Assembly (NCBI GenBank): GCA_017534815.1
Contig: JAFXVS010000017.1
Location: forward strand, 1 to 64,000
From: Bacteroidaceae bacterium
GTDB taxonomy: Bacteria > Bacteroidota > Bacteroidia > Bacteroidales > Bacteroidaceae
Length of the DNA: 64,000 nucleotides
Reading direction: 5' to 3'
The notes beneath the pieces are model-generated. The model saw nothing but the letters and a program-made list of their open reading frames with translations. It searched no databases and was not told the DNA's origin. Both the position numbers and the translations under genes were made by a program. Shown here one piece after another: positions 51,428 through 59,869 of the stretch. Numbering within the stretch: position 1 is the stretch's first letter; the number at the start of each line of letters is the position of its first letter.

Positions 51428-51991
51428 ATGAATATAGTCATCATCGATAACTACGACTCATTCACCTACAACTTGAGTCATTTAGTGAAAGAACTTGGTG
51501 CCGACGTGACAGTCTATCGCAACGACCAGTTCCAGATGGAACAACTCGAGGCCTTCGACAAGATTATCCTCTCCCCAGGCCCCGGCATTCCCAGTGAAGC
51601 AGGTCTTCTGCTCGACGTCATCAAGACGTATGCAGGACGCAAGCCCATCCTTGGCGTCTGTCTCGGTCATCAAGCCATCGGCGAGCACTTTGGAGGCCAT
51701 CTCACCAACCTGAGCGAAGTCTATCATGGTGTGGCGACGCCTGTCACCATCACGGTTCAGGACTACCTCTTCGACGGGCTGCCCCGCCAGATTGAAGTCG
51801 GGCGCTACCACTCTTGGGTGGTCGATAACGAAGCTCTGCCAGATTGTCTCGAAGTCACCAGCGTCAGCGACGAAGGCTACATCATGTCGCTCCGACACAA
51901 GGAGTACGACATCCATGGCATCCAATACCATCCCGAGAGCGTGCTCACGACTGACGGAAAGCAAATCATCCAGAACTGGCTCAATAAATAG
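51428..51991 (+). CDS. trpG: Anthranilate synthase component II (glutamine amidotransferase)
   Basis: The 187-aa class I glutaminase shows IIDNYDSFTYNLSHLVKELG, LSPGPGIPSEAG, the nucleophile Cys in LGVCLGHQAIGEHFGG and the His/Glu pair in QYHPESVLT. It is a free-standing TrpG, not fused to TrpE or TrpD. It may also serve para-aminobenzoate synthesis, as in some bacteria. A 42-bp repeat array follows before trpD. Confidence 0.94.
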   Translation: MNIVIIDNYDSFTYNLSHLVKELGADVTVYRNDQFQMEQLEAFDKIILSPGPGIPSEAGLLLDVIKTYAGRKPILGVCLGHQAIGEHFGGHLTNLSEVYHGVATPVTITVQDYLFDGLPRQIEVGRYHSWVVDNEALPDCLEVTSVSDEGYIMSLRHKEYDIHGIQYHPESVLTTDGKQIIQNWLNK

Positions 51992-51993
51992 AC

Positions 51994-52138
51994 CTCTAAC
52001 GGCTTTAGAACTCATGCCAACGACACTGGGAGCATCTCTAAAGGCTTTAGAACTCATGCCGACGACGCTGGGGGCATCTCTAAAGGCTTTAGAACTCGTG
52101 CCGACGACGCTGGGGGCACCTCTAAAGGCTTTAGAGCT
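51994..52138 (+). repeat. 42-bp tandem repeat between trpG and trpD
   Basis: Three full units (51994-52035, 52036-52077, 52078-52119) and a partial fourth. Each unit starts CTCTAAAGGCTTTAGAACTC and goes on TGCCGACGACGCTGGGGGCA, with few differences. The first 17 nt form a hairpin, CTCTAAAG-G-CTTTAGAG, perfect in the last copy. The array sits in the operon mRNA, 2-148 nt after the trpG stop. Unit length is a multiple of three and the frame is open, but it lies after the trpG stop codon. Confidence 0.9.
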
Positions 52139-52170
52139 AAAAACGAACAACAAATAAAACAACATAGACA

Positions 52171-53166
52171 ATGAAAAAGTATCTTTTACAACTCATCGAG
52201 GGCAACACCCTCACACAAGAAGACACCCACGAGATCATGCTCAACATCGTGGAGGAAAAGTATAACGTTCAGCAAATCGCCGCTCTGCTGATGGCTTTGC
52301 AGACACGTGGCGTAACCGTTGACGAACTGCTCGGCTTCCGTCAGGGACTGCTCGAGACGGGCAAGTACATGGACTTCACAGAGTACGACACCCTCGACAT
52401 CGTGGGAACCGGCGGCGACGGCAAGAACACGTTCAATATCTCCACCTGTTCAGCCTTCGTCATTGCAGGCGCTGGCTACAAAGTGACCAAACACGGCAAC
52501 GGCGGTTCTTCATCCGTCAGTGGCGCCAGCAATGTGTTGCAGGGACATGGCGTGAAGTTCACCGATGACATCAACCAACTGAAGCGTTCACTCGACGAAG
52601 CGGGCATTTGCTACTTCCACGCTCCCCTCTTTGCTTACGGAATGAAGTTCGTGGGTCCGACCCGCAAGGCGCTTGGTGTCCCGACCTGCTTCAACCTGCT
52701 GGGTCCGCTCGTCAATCCTTGCCATCCGAAGAACTCGCTGCACGGCACAGCAAACCAGGCACAACTGCGTCTCTACACCAACCTGCATCAGCGCATCGGC
52801 GACAACTTCGGCGTCATCACCTCCTACGACAGCTACGACGAGATCTCGCTCACCAGCGGTTTCAAAATCTGCACCAACGACTTCGAGAAAGTGCTCACGC
52901 CTGTCGATTTGGGTCTGAAATACATCAAGCAAAGCGACATCTACGGCGGCGAGACTGCAGAAGAGGCTCAGAAGATATTCGACTCCGTCTTGGAAGGCAC
53001 AGCCACTGAAGCCCAAAAGAACGTGGCCATCGCCAACGCAGCCTGTGGCATCAGCATCATGGACAAGAACATGTCAATGGCAGACTCTGTGGCAATGGCA
53101 CGCGAATCACTCGACAGCGGTAAAGCCCTCCAGACATTCAAGAAGTTCATCGAACTGAACTCATAG
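52171..53166 (+). CDS. trpD: Anthranilate phosphoribosyltransferase
   Basis: TrpD joins anthranilate to PRPP. The 331-aa protein shows the PRPP-binding GTGGDGKNTFNIST, KHGNGGSSSVSGASNVL, and the anthranilate-site region FAYGMKFVGPTRKALGVPTC. The N-terminal helical domain is complete (MKKYLLQLIEGNTLTQEDTH). It starts 25-30 nt after the repeat array. Confidence 0.95.
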   Translation: MKKYLLQLIEGNTLTQEDTHEIMLNIVEEKYNVQQIAALLMALQTRGVTVDELLGFRQGLLETGKYMDFTEYDTLDIVGTGGDGKNTFNISTCSAFVIAGAGYKVTKHGNGGSSSVSGASNVLQGHGVKFTDDINQLKRSLDEAGICYFHAPLFAYGMKFVGPTRKALGVPTCFNLLGPLVNPCHPKNSLHGTANQAQLRLYTNLHQRIGDNFGVITSYDSYDEISLTSGFKICTNDFEKVLTPVDLGLKYIKQSDIYGGETAEEAQKIFDSVLEGTATEAQKNVAIANAACGISIMDKNMSMADSVAMARESLDSGKALQTFKKFIELNS

Positions 53167-53190
53167 TTCTCATCAACGCCCATTATTCCC

Positions 53191-54045
53191 ATGGATATAC
53201 TCGAAGAAATCGTTGCACACAAACGCATCGAAATAGAGCAACAGAAAGCCATCATTCCCCCTGCCACATTATATGCTAATGTAGAGCAGCTGCTTGCTGA
53301 CGGCCCACAACCCCACCGTTCCATGAAGGAAAGTCTGGCCAACAGCACCTCGGGCATCATTGCCGAGTTCAAGCGTAAAAGCCCCTCAAAGGGGTGGATC
53401 AAGGAGGAGGGAAAGCCCGATGTCATTCCTGCCTCCTACAGCCAGAACGGTGCGAGCGCCATCTCTATCTTGACCGACGAGAAGTATTTCGGTGGTATTC
53501 TGAGGTACATCCGCATCGCCCGACCAACCGTCACCTGCCCGATCCTTCGCAAGGACTTCATCGTGGACGAGTACCAACTCTATCAGGCCAAGATGGTGGG
53601 TGCCGATGCCGTCCTGCTCATCGCAGCCGACCTCACCAAAGAAGAGTGTCAAAACCTGGCGAAGAAAGCCCATAAGCTGCAACTTGAGACCCTGCTCGAA
53701 GTGCATACGGAGGCAGAACTGGAGTACCTGAACGACTGCATCGACATGCTCGGCGTGAACAACCGCAACCTCGGCACCTTCCATACCGATGTCGCCAACT
53801 CTTACCGTCTTGCCGACAAGCTCCGTGCCACTGTCGGTTCCGTATGCGGCTGCACCACAGCCACTAAAGGTCCTCTCCTCGTCAGCGAGAGCGGCATCAG
53901 CAACCCGCAAACCGTTCGCGAACTTCGTGAGGCAGGCTTTCGAGGCTTCCTCATCGGCGAGACTTTCATGAAGACCGCCGACCCTGGTCAAGCCCTCGCC
54001 GACTTCATCGCCCAAGTCATCCAACCAACCCTCTCAATCCATTAA
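53191..54045 (+). CDS. trpC: Indole-3-glycerol phosphate synthase
   Basis: The 284-aa barrel converts CdRP to indoleglycerol phosphate. IAEFKRKSPSKGWI holds the conserved Lys and Ser-Pro motif, SAISILTDEKYFGG, CPILRKDFIVDEYQLYQAKMVG (catalytic Lys and Asp) and LGVNNRNLGTFHTD follow, and SESGIS with FLIGETFMK closes the phosphate site. It is monofunctional, with trpF a separate gene 4 nt on. Confidence 0.95.
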   Translation: MDILEEIVAHKRIEIEQQKAIIPPATLYANVEQLLADGPQPHRSMKESLANSTSGIIAEFKRKSPSKGWIKEEGKPDVIPASYSQNGASAISILTDEKYFGGILRYIRIARPTVTCPILRKDFIVDEYQLYQAKMVGADAVLLIAADLTKEECQNLAKKAHKLQLETLLEVHTEAELEYLNDCIDMLGVNNRNLGTFHTDVANSYRLADKLRATVGSVCGCTTATKGPLLVSESGISNPQTVRELREAGFRGFLIGETFMKTADPGQALADFIAQVIQPTLSIH

Positions 54046-54049
54046 CTCC

Positions 54050-54670
54050 ATGATTATCAAAGTCTGTGGCATGCGCAACGCCGACAACATCCGTCAGGTC
54101 GATGCAATTCAAGGCGTGAACTGGATGGGCTTCATCTTCTGGCCTCACTCCAGTCGCTACGTCAGCGAACGACCCACCTATCTGCCCACCCACGCCAAGC
54201 GCGTCGGCGTCTTCGTCAATGAGGACCTCGAGCAGGTCAAGCGCATTGCCGATGACTATACCCTCAGCCTCATCCAACTTCACGGTCACGAATCGCCTGC
54301 TTACTGCCGCAGTCTCCGTTCCATATGTCGCGACTCAATCGCAACCATTAAAGCCTTCAACATCGCCACCATCGACGACCTCACTCAGACCAGCGCCTAC
54401 ACAGGTGTCGCCGACTACTTCCTTTTCGACACAAAGGGCAAGTCCGTCGGTGGCAACGGCGAGAAGTTCGACTGGGACATCCTGCAGCACTATCATGGCC
54501 AGACGCCCTTTCTCCTCACAGGAGGCATCAAACCTACTGATGCAGAGAAAGTGCGGGCATTCCATCATCCTCAATTCGCTGGCATCGACCTCAACTCTGG
54601 CTTCGAGACCTCCCCTGCGATGAAGGATCCAGCACTCCTCAGCACCTTCATCGACCAAATTACCCATTAA
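54050..54670 (+). CDS. trpF: Phosphoribosylanthranilate isomerase
   Basis: The 206-aa barrel shows the catalytic Cys in IKVCGMRNADNIR, GFIFWPHSSRYV, VGVFVNEDL, LIQLHGHESP and, at the end, FLLTGGIKPTDA with the catalytic Asp in GIDLNSGFE. It starts 4 nt after trpC, so translation is probably coupled. Confidence 0.95.
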   Translation: MIIKVCGMRNADNIRQVDAIQGVNWMGFIFWPHSSRYVSERPTYLPTHAKRVGVFVNEDLEQVKRIADDYTLSLIQLHGHESPAYCRSLRSICRDSIATIKAFNIATIDDLTQTSAYTGVADYFLFDTKGKSVGGNGEKFDWDILQHYHGQTPFLLTGGIKPTDAEKVRAFHHPQFAGIDLNSGFETSPAMKDPALLSTFIDQITH

Positions 54671-54702
54671 ACTCATCAACCCATTAACCCCATTAAGAAA
54701 CA

Positions 54703-55512
54703 ATGAACAGAATCAACAAACTCTTCGCCACCAAGCGCGAAAATATCCTATCCATTTACTTCTGTGCCGGACATCCCACACTGGAAGGAACGGCAGACAC
54801 CATCCGTACGCTCGAACAAAAAGGTGTCGATATGATTGAAGTCGGCATTCCCTTCTCCGACCCCATGGCCGACGGACCCGTCATTCAGGACGCAGCCACC
54901 AAAGCATTGCGCAACGGCATGACCTTGAAAAAACTCTTCTCACAGCTGGACGGCATCAGAGATCAACTCTCAACTTCCAACGCTCCACTGTCAACTGACG
55001 GAGTCCAAATCCCCCTCATCCTCATGGGCTATCTCAACCCCATCATGCAGTTCGGTTTCGAGTCCTTCTGCCAGCGATGTGTCGAGGTGGGCATCGATGG
55101 CGTCATCATCCCCGACCTGCCCTTCAAGGACTATCTGGAGGAATACAAACCCATCGCCGACCGCTACGACATCCGCATCATCATGCTCATCACCCCAGAG
55201 ACCACAGACGAGCGCATCCGCTTCATCGACGAGCACACCGACGGTTTCATCTACATGGTATCCTCTGCAGCCACCACTGGTGCTCAGAAAGAATTTGGCG
55301 ATGCCAAGCAAGCCTACTTCTCACGCATCGAGCGCATGAACCTCCAGCATCCTTGCATGATTGGTTTCGGCATCAGCAACAAGCAGACCCTCCAGTCCGC
55401 CCAGCAACACGCTGCAGGCGCCATCATCGGCTCAAAATTCGTGAAGCTCTACGAAGAAACACAAGATGCCGCCCAAGCGATGGATGCCCTACTCGACGCT
55501 CTGAAACAGTAA
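54703..55512 (+). CDS. trpA: Tryptophan synthase alpha chain
   Basis: TrpA cleaves indoleglycerol phosphate and passes indole to TrpB. The 269-aa barrel shows the catalytic Glu in DMIEVGIPFSDPMADGPVIQ, then the second catalytic Asp in DGVIIPDLPFKDYLEE, and the phosphate site SAATTGAQ and IIGSKFVKL. A small loop insertion (SNAPLSTDGVQ) lies before LILMGYLNPIMQFG. It is the final gene of the operon; a hairpin terminator follows. Confidence 0.95.
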   Translation: MNRINKLFATKRENILSIYFCAGHPTLEGTADTIRTLEQKGVDMIEVGIPFSDPMADGPVIQDAATKALRNGMTLKKLFSQLDGIRDQLSTSNAPLSTDGVQIPLILMGYLNPIMQFGFESFCQRCVEVGIDGVIIPDLPFKDYLEEYKPIADRYDIRIIMLITPETTDERIRFIDEHTDGFIYMVSSAATTGAQKEFGDAKQAYFSRIERMNLQHPCMIGFGISNKQTLQSAQQHAAGAIIGSKFVKLYEETQDAAQAMDALLDALKQ

Positions 55513-55585
55513 GACACTTTTCTAAATCATAACTTTTTTAGGATTTAGAGCATGTTGATGCGATGTTCGCAAGCAAACCATATGA

Positions 55586-55617
55586 AAAGGGGAAGGTCGC
55601 AACGGCCTTCCCCCTTT
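55586..55617. terminator. Bidirectional terminator between trpA and the DUF1573 gene
   Basis: AAAGGGGAAGGTC pairs with GGCCTTCCCCCTTT around a short loop, giving an A-run on one side and T-run on the other, so it can serve both convergent genes. Confidence 0.8.
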
Positions 55618-55631
55618 GTTTGATTTTTGAA

Positions 55632-56048
55632 TTATTCTTTTTTCTGTGCCTTCTTGCTGACGGGCACGTCGGTCATGTCGCCTTGGATAAAAATGCGTGC
55701 CATGTCTTCCTTGCAGTTGGTGAAGACTTGGATGTTTTTCTTGAAGCGTCCGGGCATTTTGTTGGAGCCGTCGTATGTGACAGTTATCTCGCCTGTCGCA
55801 CCTGGGGCGATGAAATCCTTGGGATAGTCCGCCACGGTACATCCACAGGAGGCATGAACGGCTGTGATGACGAGTTTGGCATCCCCCACGTTCGTGAACT
55901 TAAAGGTACATTTCTGGATGGGGTCATCCATAGAGAAGGTTCCGAAATCGAAAGTGGTCTTCTCGAACTTGATTTCAGGAAATTTCTTGGCCTGCATGCC
56001 AAGTGCCATTGCGAAGATGGCGATGAACATGAATAATTTCGTTCTCAT
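55632..56048 (-). CDS. DUF1573 secreted protein
   Basis: With the start at 56048 it is 138 aa: MRTKLFMFIAIFAMALGMQA is the signal peptide, and the rest is one DUF1573 domain with FDFGTFSMDDPIQKCTFKFT, the conserved SCGCTVADYP cysteine block and GATGEITVTYDGSNKMPGRF. DUF1573 proteins are immunoglobulin-like periplasmic proteins of unclear role, very common in Bacteroidota. The frame extends to 56099, but the promoter box lies at 56077-56084, so the inner Met is used. Confidence 0.85.
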   Translation of the reverse strand: MRTKLFMFIAIFAMALGMQAKKFPEIKFEKTTFDFGTFSMDDPIQKCTFKFTNVGDAKLVITAVHASCGCTVADYPKDFIAPGATGEITVTYDGSNKMPGRFKKNIQVFTNCKEDMARIFIQGDMTDVPVSKKAQKKE

Positions 56049-56076
56049 ATTTCTTGCATTTATGTTGATTTTGATG

Positions 56077-56084
56077 CAAAGGTA
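56077..56084 (-). promoter_or_regulatory. -7 promoter box of the DUF1573 gene
   Basis: The minus strand reads TACCTTTG, exact TAnnTTTG, 28 nt before the chosen ATG. Confidence 0.65.
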
Positions 56085-56128
56085 GGAAAAAACTCTCAAC
56101 TCATAGCCCTTAACTCTTAACTTTTTCG

Positions 56129-56136
56129 TATCTTTG
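56129..56136 (+). promoter_or_regulatory. -7 promoter box of yidC
   Basis: TATCTTTG matches TAnnTTTG exactly and lies about 96 nt upstream of the yidC ATG, leaving a 5' leader of about 90 nt. Confidence 0.65.
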
Positions 56137-56232
56137 CACGATTTTTGTATTATTTAACCAATCCATGCACAGGGACAGCCTCTGTGCTGGACGACTTTCA
56201 AACGTAAACAAACTAAACAACAAACATAGAAA

Positions 56233-58116
56233 ATGAACAAAAACACATTGACGGGCTTCGTGCTGATGGCATTGGTGGTTTTCGGTTTTATGGCATACGA
56301 GAATTATGCCCGCCGCAACCAGATTGAGGAGCAAATGATGCTGGATTCCATCGCCAAGGTAGAGGCTCTGAAGGAAGCTAAGGTAAAAAAGGAGGAACAA
56401 GAGAAAAAAGCAGCGGAACTGGCTGACACACTCAACCCGCTGTTTGAGGCTCACCAGGGCAAGGTGAGCACCACCATCATCGAGAATGAACTGCTGCGCG
56501 TGACGCTCTCGAACAAGGGCGGTCAGCTGCAAAAGGTGGAACTGAAGGACAGCACTTACAAGAGCCGAGAAGGTGGCAATGTGGTGTTGTTTGACGGCAA
56601 GGACCAAAATATGCGCCTGATGCTGGACGGCAAGTCGGCGAACATTGTGACGGACGAGTTGTTCTTTACTCCGACGGAGGTAACGAAGAATGGTGTGACG
56701 ATGCATCTGCCCGTGGCTAACGGTGCGCTCGACATTGTCTATACGCTCAAGCCGAATGCTTACATCCTCGACATGGACGTGAAGGCGACGGGACTAGAGG
56801 GCTTCTTCCCGTCGAAGACAAAGGAGATGCAGATTGAGTGGACAGAGAACATGAAGCAGCAAGAGAAGGGCTACGACTTTGAGAACAGATATTCGACTGT
56901 GACCTATCGTGATGTGGATGGCGACACGCACGAACTCTCTGTAAGCGGTGGTGATGAAGATGAGGATGAATTTGAGGAGAAGGTAAAATGGATTACGTAT
57001 AAGACACAGTTTTTCAGTCAAGTACTCATCGCTGATGAGCCAATGAGTGTAAGTAATATGTCATCGGAATATCTGGAGCAAGGCTCCGGCTATCTGAAGA
57101 CTTACAAGACTTCGTTTGCTGCCGAATTCGACACGAAGGGTGTGAAGCCGACGAGTTTTCACCTCTATCTCGGCCCCAACAAGTTCTCGACACTGAAGGA
57201 GAACGAGAAGATGCTGAAATCGGGCGATGATCTGGATTTGCAGTCATTAGTGTATATGGGTTGGCCTGTCATCAAGTGGATTAACCGTTTTATCTTCCTC
57301 TATGCATTTGACTTCCTGACAAGCTTGGGTCTGAATATGGGCATCGTGCTCGTGCTGCTGACGCTCATCGTGAAGTTCCTGGTGTTCCCTCTGATGAAGA
57401 AGAGTTACATCGCTTCGGCCAATATGCGCGTGCTGCGTCCGAAGATGGATGAAATCAACGCGAAATATCCAAAGAAGGAGGATGCCATGCTGAAGCAGCA
57501 GGAGGTGATGAAACTCTACAGCGAATATGGTGTAAGTCCGATGGGCGGCTGTCTGCCGATGCTGATACAGATGCCTATCTGGATTGCGCTCTTCAATTTC
57601 ATTCCGAACTACATCGAGATGCGTGGCGAGTCATTCCTCTGGGCTGAGGATCTCTCCACCTATGATGACATCATCAATTGGGGCTTCAACATCTGGGGCA
57701 TCGGCGATCACTTGTCATTGTTCTGTATCCTGTGGTGCGTATCGACTGTCATCAACTCCGTCATCACACAGCGTCAGCAGCAATATGCCATGACGCCAGA
57801 GCAACAGCAGCAGATGGGCATGATGAAGTGGATGACCTACTTGATGCCTGTCATCTTCTTCTTCTCGTTCAACAGTTACAGCGCCGGTCTGAACTGGTAT
57901 TACTTCATCTCAGGTCTGGTGAGCATCATCATGATGTGGTTCCTCCGCAAGACGACGGATGACGATGAGTTGCTCCGCAAGTTGGAGAAGCGTCATGCTG
58001 AGCGCAAGGCCAATGCTGGTGACAAGAAAAAGACTTCCAGCATCATGGAACGTCTGCAGGCCATGCAGGAGAAGCAACTAGAGATTCTGAAACAACAACA
58101 GGAGGGAAGGAAGTGA
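56233..58116 (+). CDS. yidC: Membrane protein insertase YidC
   Basis: YidC inserts and folds inner-membrane proteins, with or without SecYEG. The 627-aa protein has an N-terminal helix (NTLTGFVLMALVVFGFMAY), a large periplasmic beta-sandwich (about 60-340), and the conserved core of five helices beginning FLTSLGLNMGIVLVLLTLIV, with KSYIASANMRVLRPKMDEIN (cytoplasmic helical hairpin) and GCLPMLIQMPIWIALFNFIP. A Lys/Gln-rich C-terminal tail follows. In most bacteria yidC is near rnpA/rpmH; that is not so here, as usual for Bacteroidota. Confidence 0.96.
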   Translation: MNKNTLTGFVLMALVVFGFMAYENYARRNQIEEQMMLDSIAKVEALKEAKVKKEEQEKKAAELADTLNPLFEAHQGKVSTTIIENELLRVTLSNKGGQLQKVELKDSTYKSREGGNVVLFDGKDQNMRLMLDGKSANIVTDELFFTPTEVTKNGVTMHLPVANGALDIVYTLKPNAYILDMDVKATGLEGFFPSKTKEMQIEWTENMKQQEKGYDFENRYSTVTYRDVDGDTHELSVSGGDEDEDEFEEKVKWITYKTQFFSQVLIADEPMSVSNMSSEYLEQGSGYLKTYKTSFAAEFDTKGVKPTSFHLYLGPNKFSTLKENEKMLKSGDDLDLQSLVYMGWPVIKWINRFIFLYAFDFLTSLGLNMGIVLVLLTLIVKFLVFPLMKKSYIASANMRVLRPKMDEINAKYPKKEDAMLKQQEVMKLYSEYGVSPMGGCLPMLIQMPIWIALFNFIPNYIEMRGESFLWAEDLSTYDDIINWGFNIWGIGDHLSLFCILWCVSTVINSVITQRQQQYAMTPEQQQQMGMMKWMTYLMPVIFFFSFNSYSAGLNWYYFISGLVSIIMMWFLRKTTDDDELLRKLEKRHAERKANAGDKKKTSSIMERLQAMQEKQLEILKQQQEGRK

Positions 58117-58151
58117 CGTTAACGTTAACCCTAACGATAACATAATCCATC

Positions 58152-58172
58152 CTAAACTCTAAACCCTCAACT
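58152..58172. repeat. Inverted-orientation heptamer repeat
   Basis: CTAAACT, CTAAACC and CTCAACT stand in tandem in the 64-nt yidC-POT gap; the complement is AGTTTAG, the same family as at 2744-2778 and 36709-36736. Confidence 0.65.
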
Positions 58173-58180
58173 CAATATAG

Positions 58181-59803
58181 ATGGCACAACAAGGACACCC
58201 CAAAGGACTCTACCTGCTCTTCGTGACTGAGATGGCAGAGCGATTCAGTTACTACGGCATGCGTGCACTCTTCACGCTATACCTCGTGGCAGCATTCTTC
58301 AACGAGAGCATGTCCTCTCAACTTTACGGCTCTTACACGGGTTTGGTCTATCTCACTCCCCTGCTTGGTGGCTACATTGCTGACCGCTATTGGGGTAACC
58401 GTCGCAGCATCATCGCTGGCGGACTGATGATGGCCGTGGGACAGTTCCTCATGTTCCTCAGCGCATGTTTCGTACAGCAGAGCATCTTTTCCGACCCCAC
58501 CAAGGGTGGTTCCATCGATGCATCGGTGGACAACAGTCTTGCACTCACGCTGATGTTCTGCGGTTTGGGTGCCCTCATATTTGGCAACGGCTTTTTCAAG
58601 CCCAATATCTCGACGATGGTGGGCGACCTCTACACCAAGGAGGACAAGCGCCGCGACGCTGCTTTCACCATCTTCTACATGGGCATCAACGTTGGTGCCA
58701 CAATCGCGCCCTTCGTATGCGGCACCTTGGGTGAAGGTTCATGGAACGACCTCGCACCTTTCAAATGGGGTTTCCTCTGCGCCTGCATCGCCATGCTGCT
58801 GTCAGTGGCTGTGTTCTGGGTGCTGAAAAATAAATATCTGGTCACTCCCGACGGCAAGGGCATCGGTCTGCCACCCAAAGAGAGCGAGTTGCGTGCGGAG
58901 AAGGATGCCGAGGAGGCTGCTGCCGTGAAAGCAGAAGCGCTAGTACAGGGCACCCGCAAGAATTCGCCATTGCGTCTTTGGGGCTGCCTCATCGGAGCCA
59001 TCGCCCTGTTCGTGTTGTTTGTGCAGGGTGCTGAATCGTTCAATGATTACATATCCGCGGCCATCTACGCCATCTCCATCGGTCTGCCCGTGTTCATCAT
59101 TACTGACCAGACACTGACCAAGACGGAGAAGATGCGCATCGGTGTCATCTACATCATCGCCCTGTTTGTGATTTTCTTCTGGTCAGCATTCGAGCAGGCA
59201 GGTTCATCTCTGACGCTGTTTGCAGACCGTCAAGTGGACAGAAACATCGGTTCGTTCGAGGTGAAGACCACATGGTTCCAGTCAGTCAACGCCATTTGCG
59301 TGGTGATTTTCGCCCCTATCATGGCTGGACTTTGGCAATTCCTCGGCAAGCGAAACTGGGAGCCGGACTCACCCGTGAAACAGGCAATCGGTCTTTTGCT
59401 CTTGGCCATTGGCTATCTGATTATTTCCTTCGCCACCAAAGACCTTGCCCCCGGCGTCAAGGTGTCCATGTTCTGGTTGCTGACCCTCTATTTCATTCAC
59501 ACCTTGGGTGAACTTTCCCTCTCGCCCATCGGTCTTTCGATGGTGACGAAGCTTTCTCCCGCTCATCTGGCGTCGCTGCTCATGGGCGTTTGGTTCATGT
59601 CGAATGCCGCCTCCAACATTCTGGCAGGCAAACTGGCGGCGCTGCTTCCAGTAGAAGGTCAACCCGCCCAATCGTTCCTCGGCTTCGAGATAGCCACGCT
59701 CGACCAGTTCTTCATGCTCTTCGCCATCATGTCAGGAGTCGCAGCAATACTTCTCTTCTGCCTCTGCCCGTTGCTGAAGAAGATGATGAAAGGGGTGAAA
59801 TAA
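58181..59803 (+). CDS. POT-family proton-coupled peptide transporter
   Basis: The 540-aa protein is a POT/PTR2-type major facilitator with about 14 helices. The PTR2 signature appears as MAERFSYYGMRALFTLYLVA, and the second as FTIFYMGINVGATIAPFVCG. Such transporters import di- and tripeptides with protons. A cytoplasmic loop after helix 6 (ELRAEKDAEEAAAVKAEALV) is longer than usual. It lies 64 nt after yidC and is probably read with it or from an unrecognised promoter. A hairpin follows. Confidence 0.92.
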   Translation: MAQQGHPKGLYLLFVTEMAERFSYYGMRALFTLYLVAAFFNESMSSQLYGSYTGLVYLTPLLGGYIADRYWGNRRSIIAGGLMMAVGQFLMFLSACFVQQSIFSDPTKGGSIDASVDNSLALTLMFCGLGALIFGNGFFKPNISTMVGDLYTKEDKRRDAAFTIFYMGINVGATIAPFVCGTLGEGSWNDLAPFKWGFLCACIAMLLSVAVFWVLKNKYLVTPDGKGIGLPPKESELRAEKDAEEAAAVKAEALVQGTRKNSPLRLWGCLIGAIALFVLFVQGAESFNDYISAAIYAISIGLPVFIITDQTLTKTEKMRIGVIYIIALFVIFFWSAFEQAGSSLTLFADRQVDRNIGSFEVKTTWFQSVNAICVVIFAPIMAGLWQFLGKRNWEPDSPVKQAIGLLLLAIGYLIISFATKDLAPGVKVSMFWLLTLYFIHTLGELSLSPIGLSMVTKLSPAHLASLLMGVWFMSNAASNILAGKLAALLPVEGQPAQSFLGFEIATLDQFFMLFAIMSGVAAILLFCLCPLLKKMMKGVK

Positions 59804-59806
59804 ATA

Positions 59807-59841
59807 GCGCAGGGGAAATCATCCGTGGATACCCCCTGCGC
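59807..59841. terminator. Hairpin between the POT and LruC genes
   Basis: GCGCAGGGG (59807-59815) pairs perfectly with CCCCTGCGC (59833-59841). The T-run on either side is weak; the hairpin lies between two convergent genes. Confidence 0.65.
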
Positions 59842-59869
59842 CAACACTTTTACTCAAATCTACAAGCAA

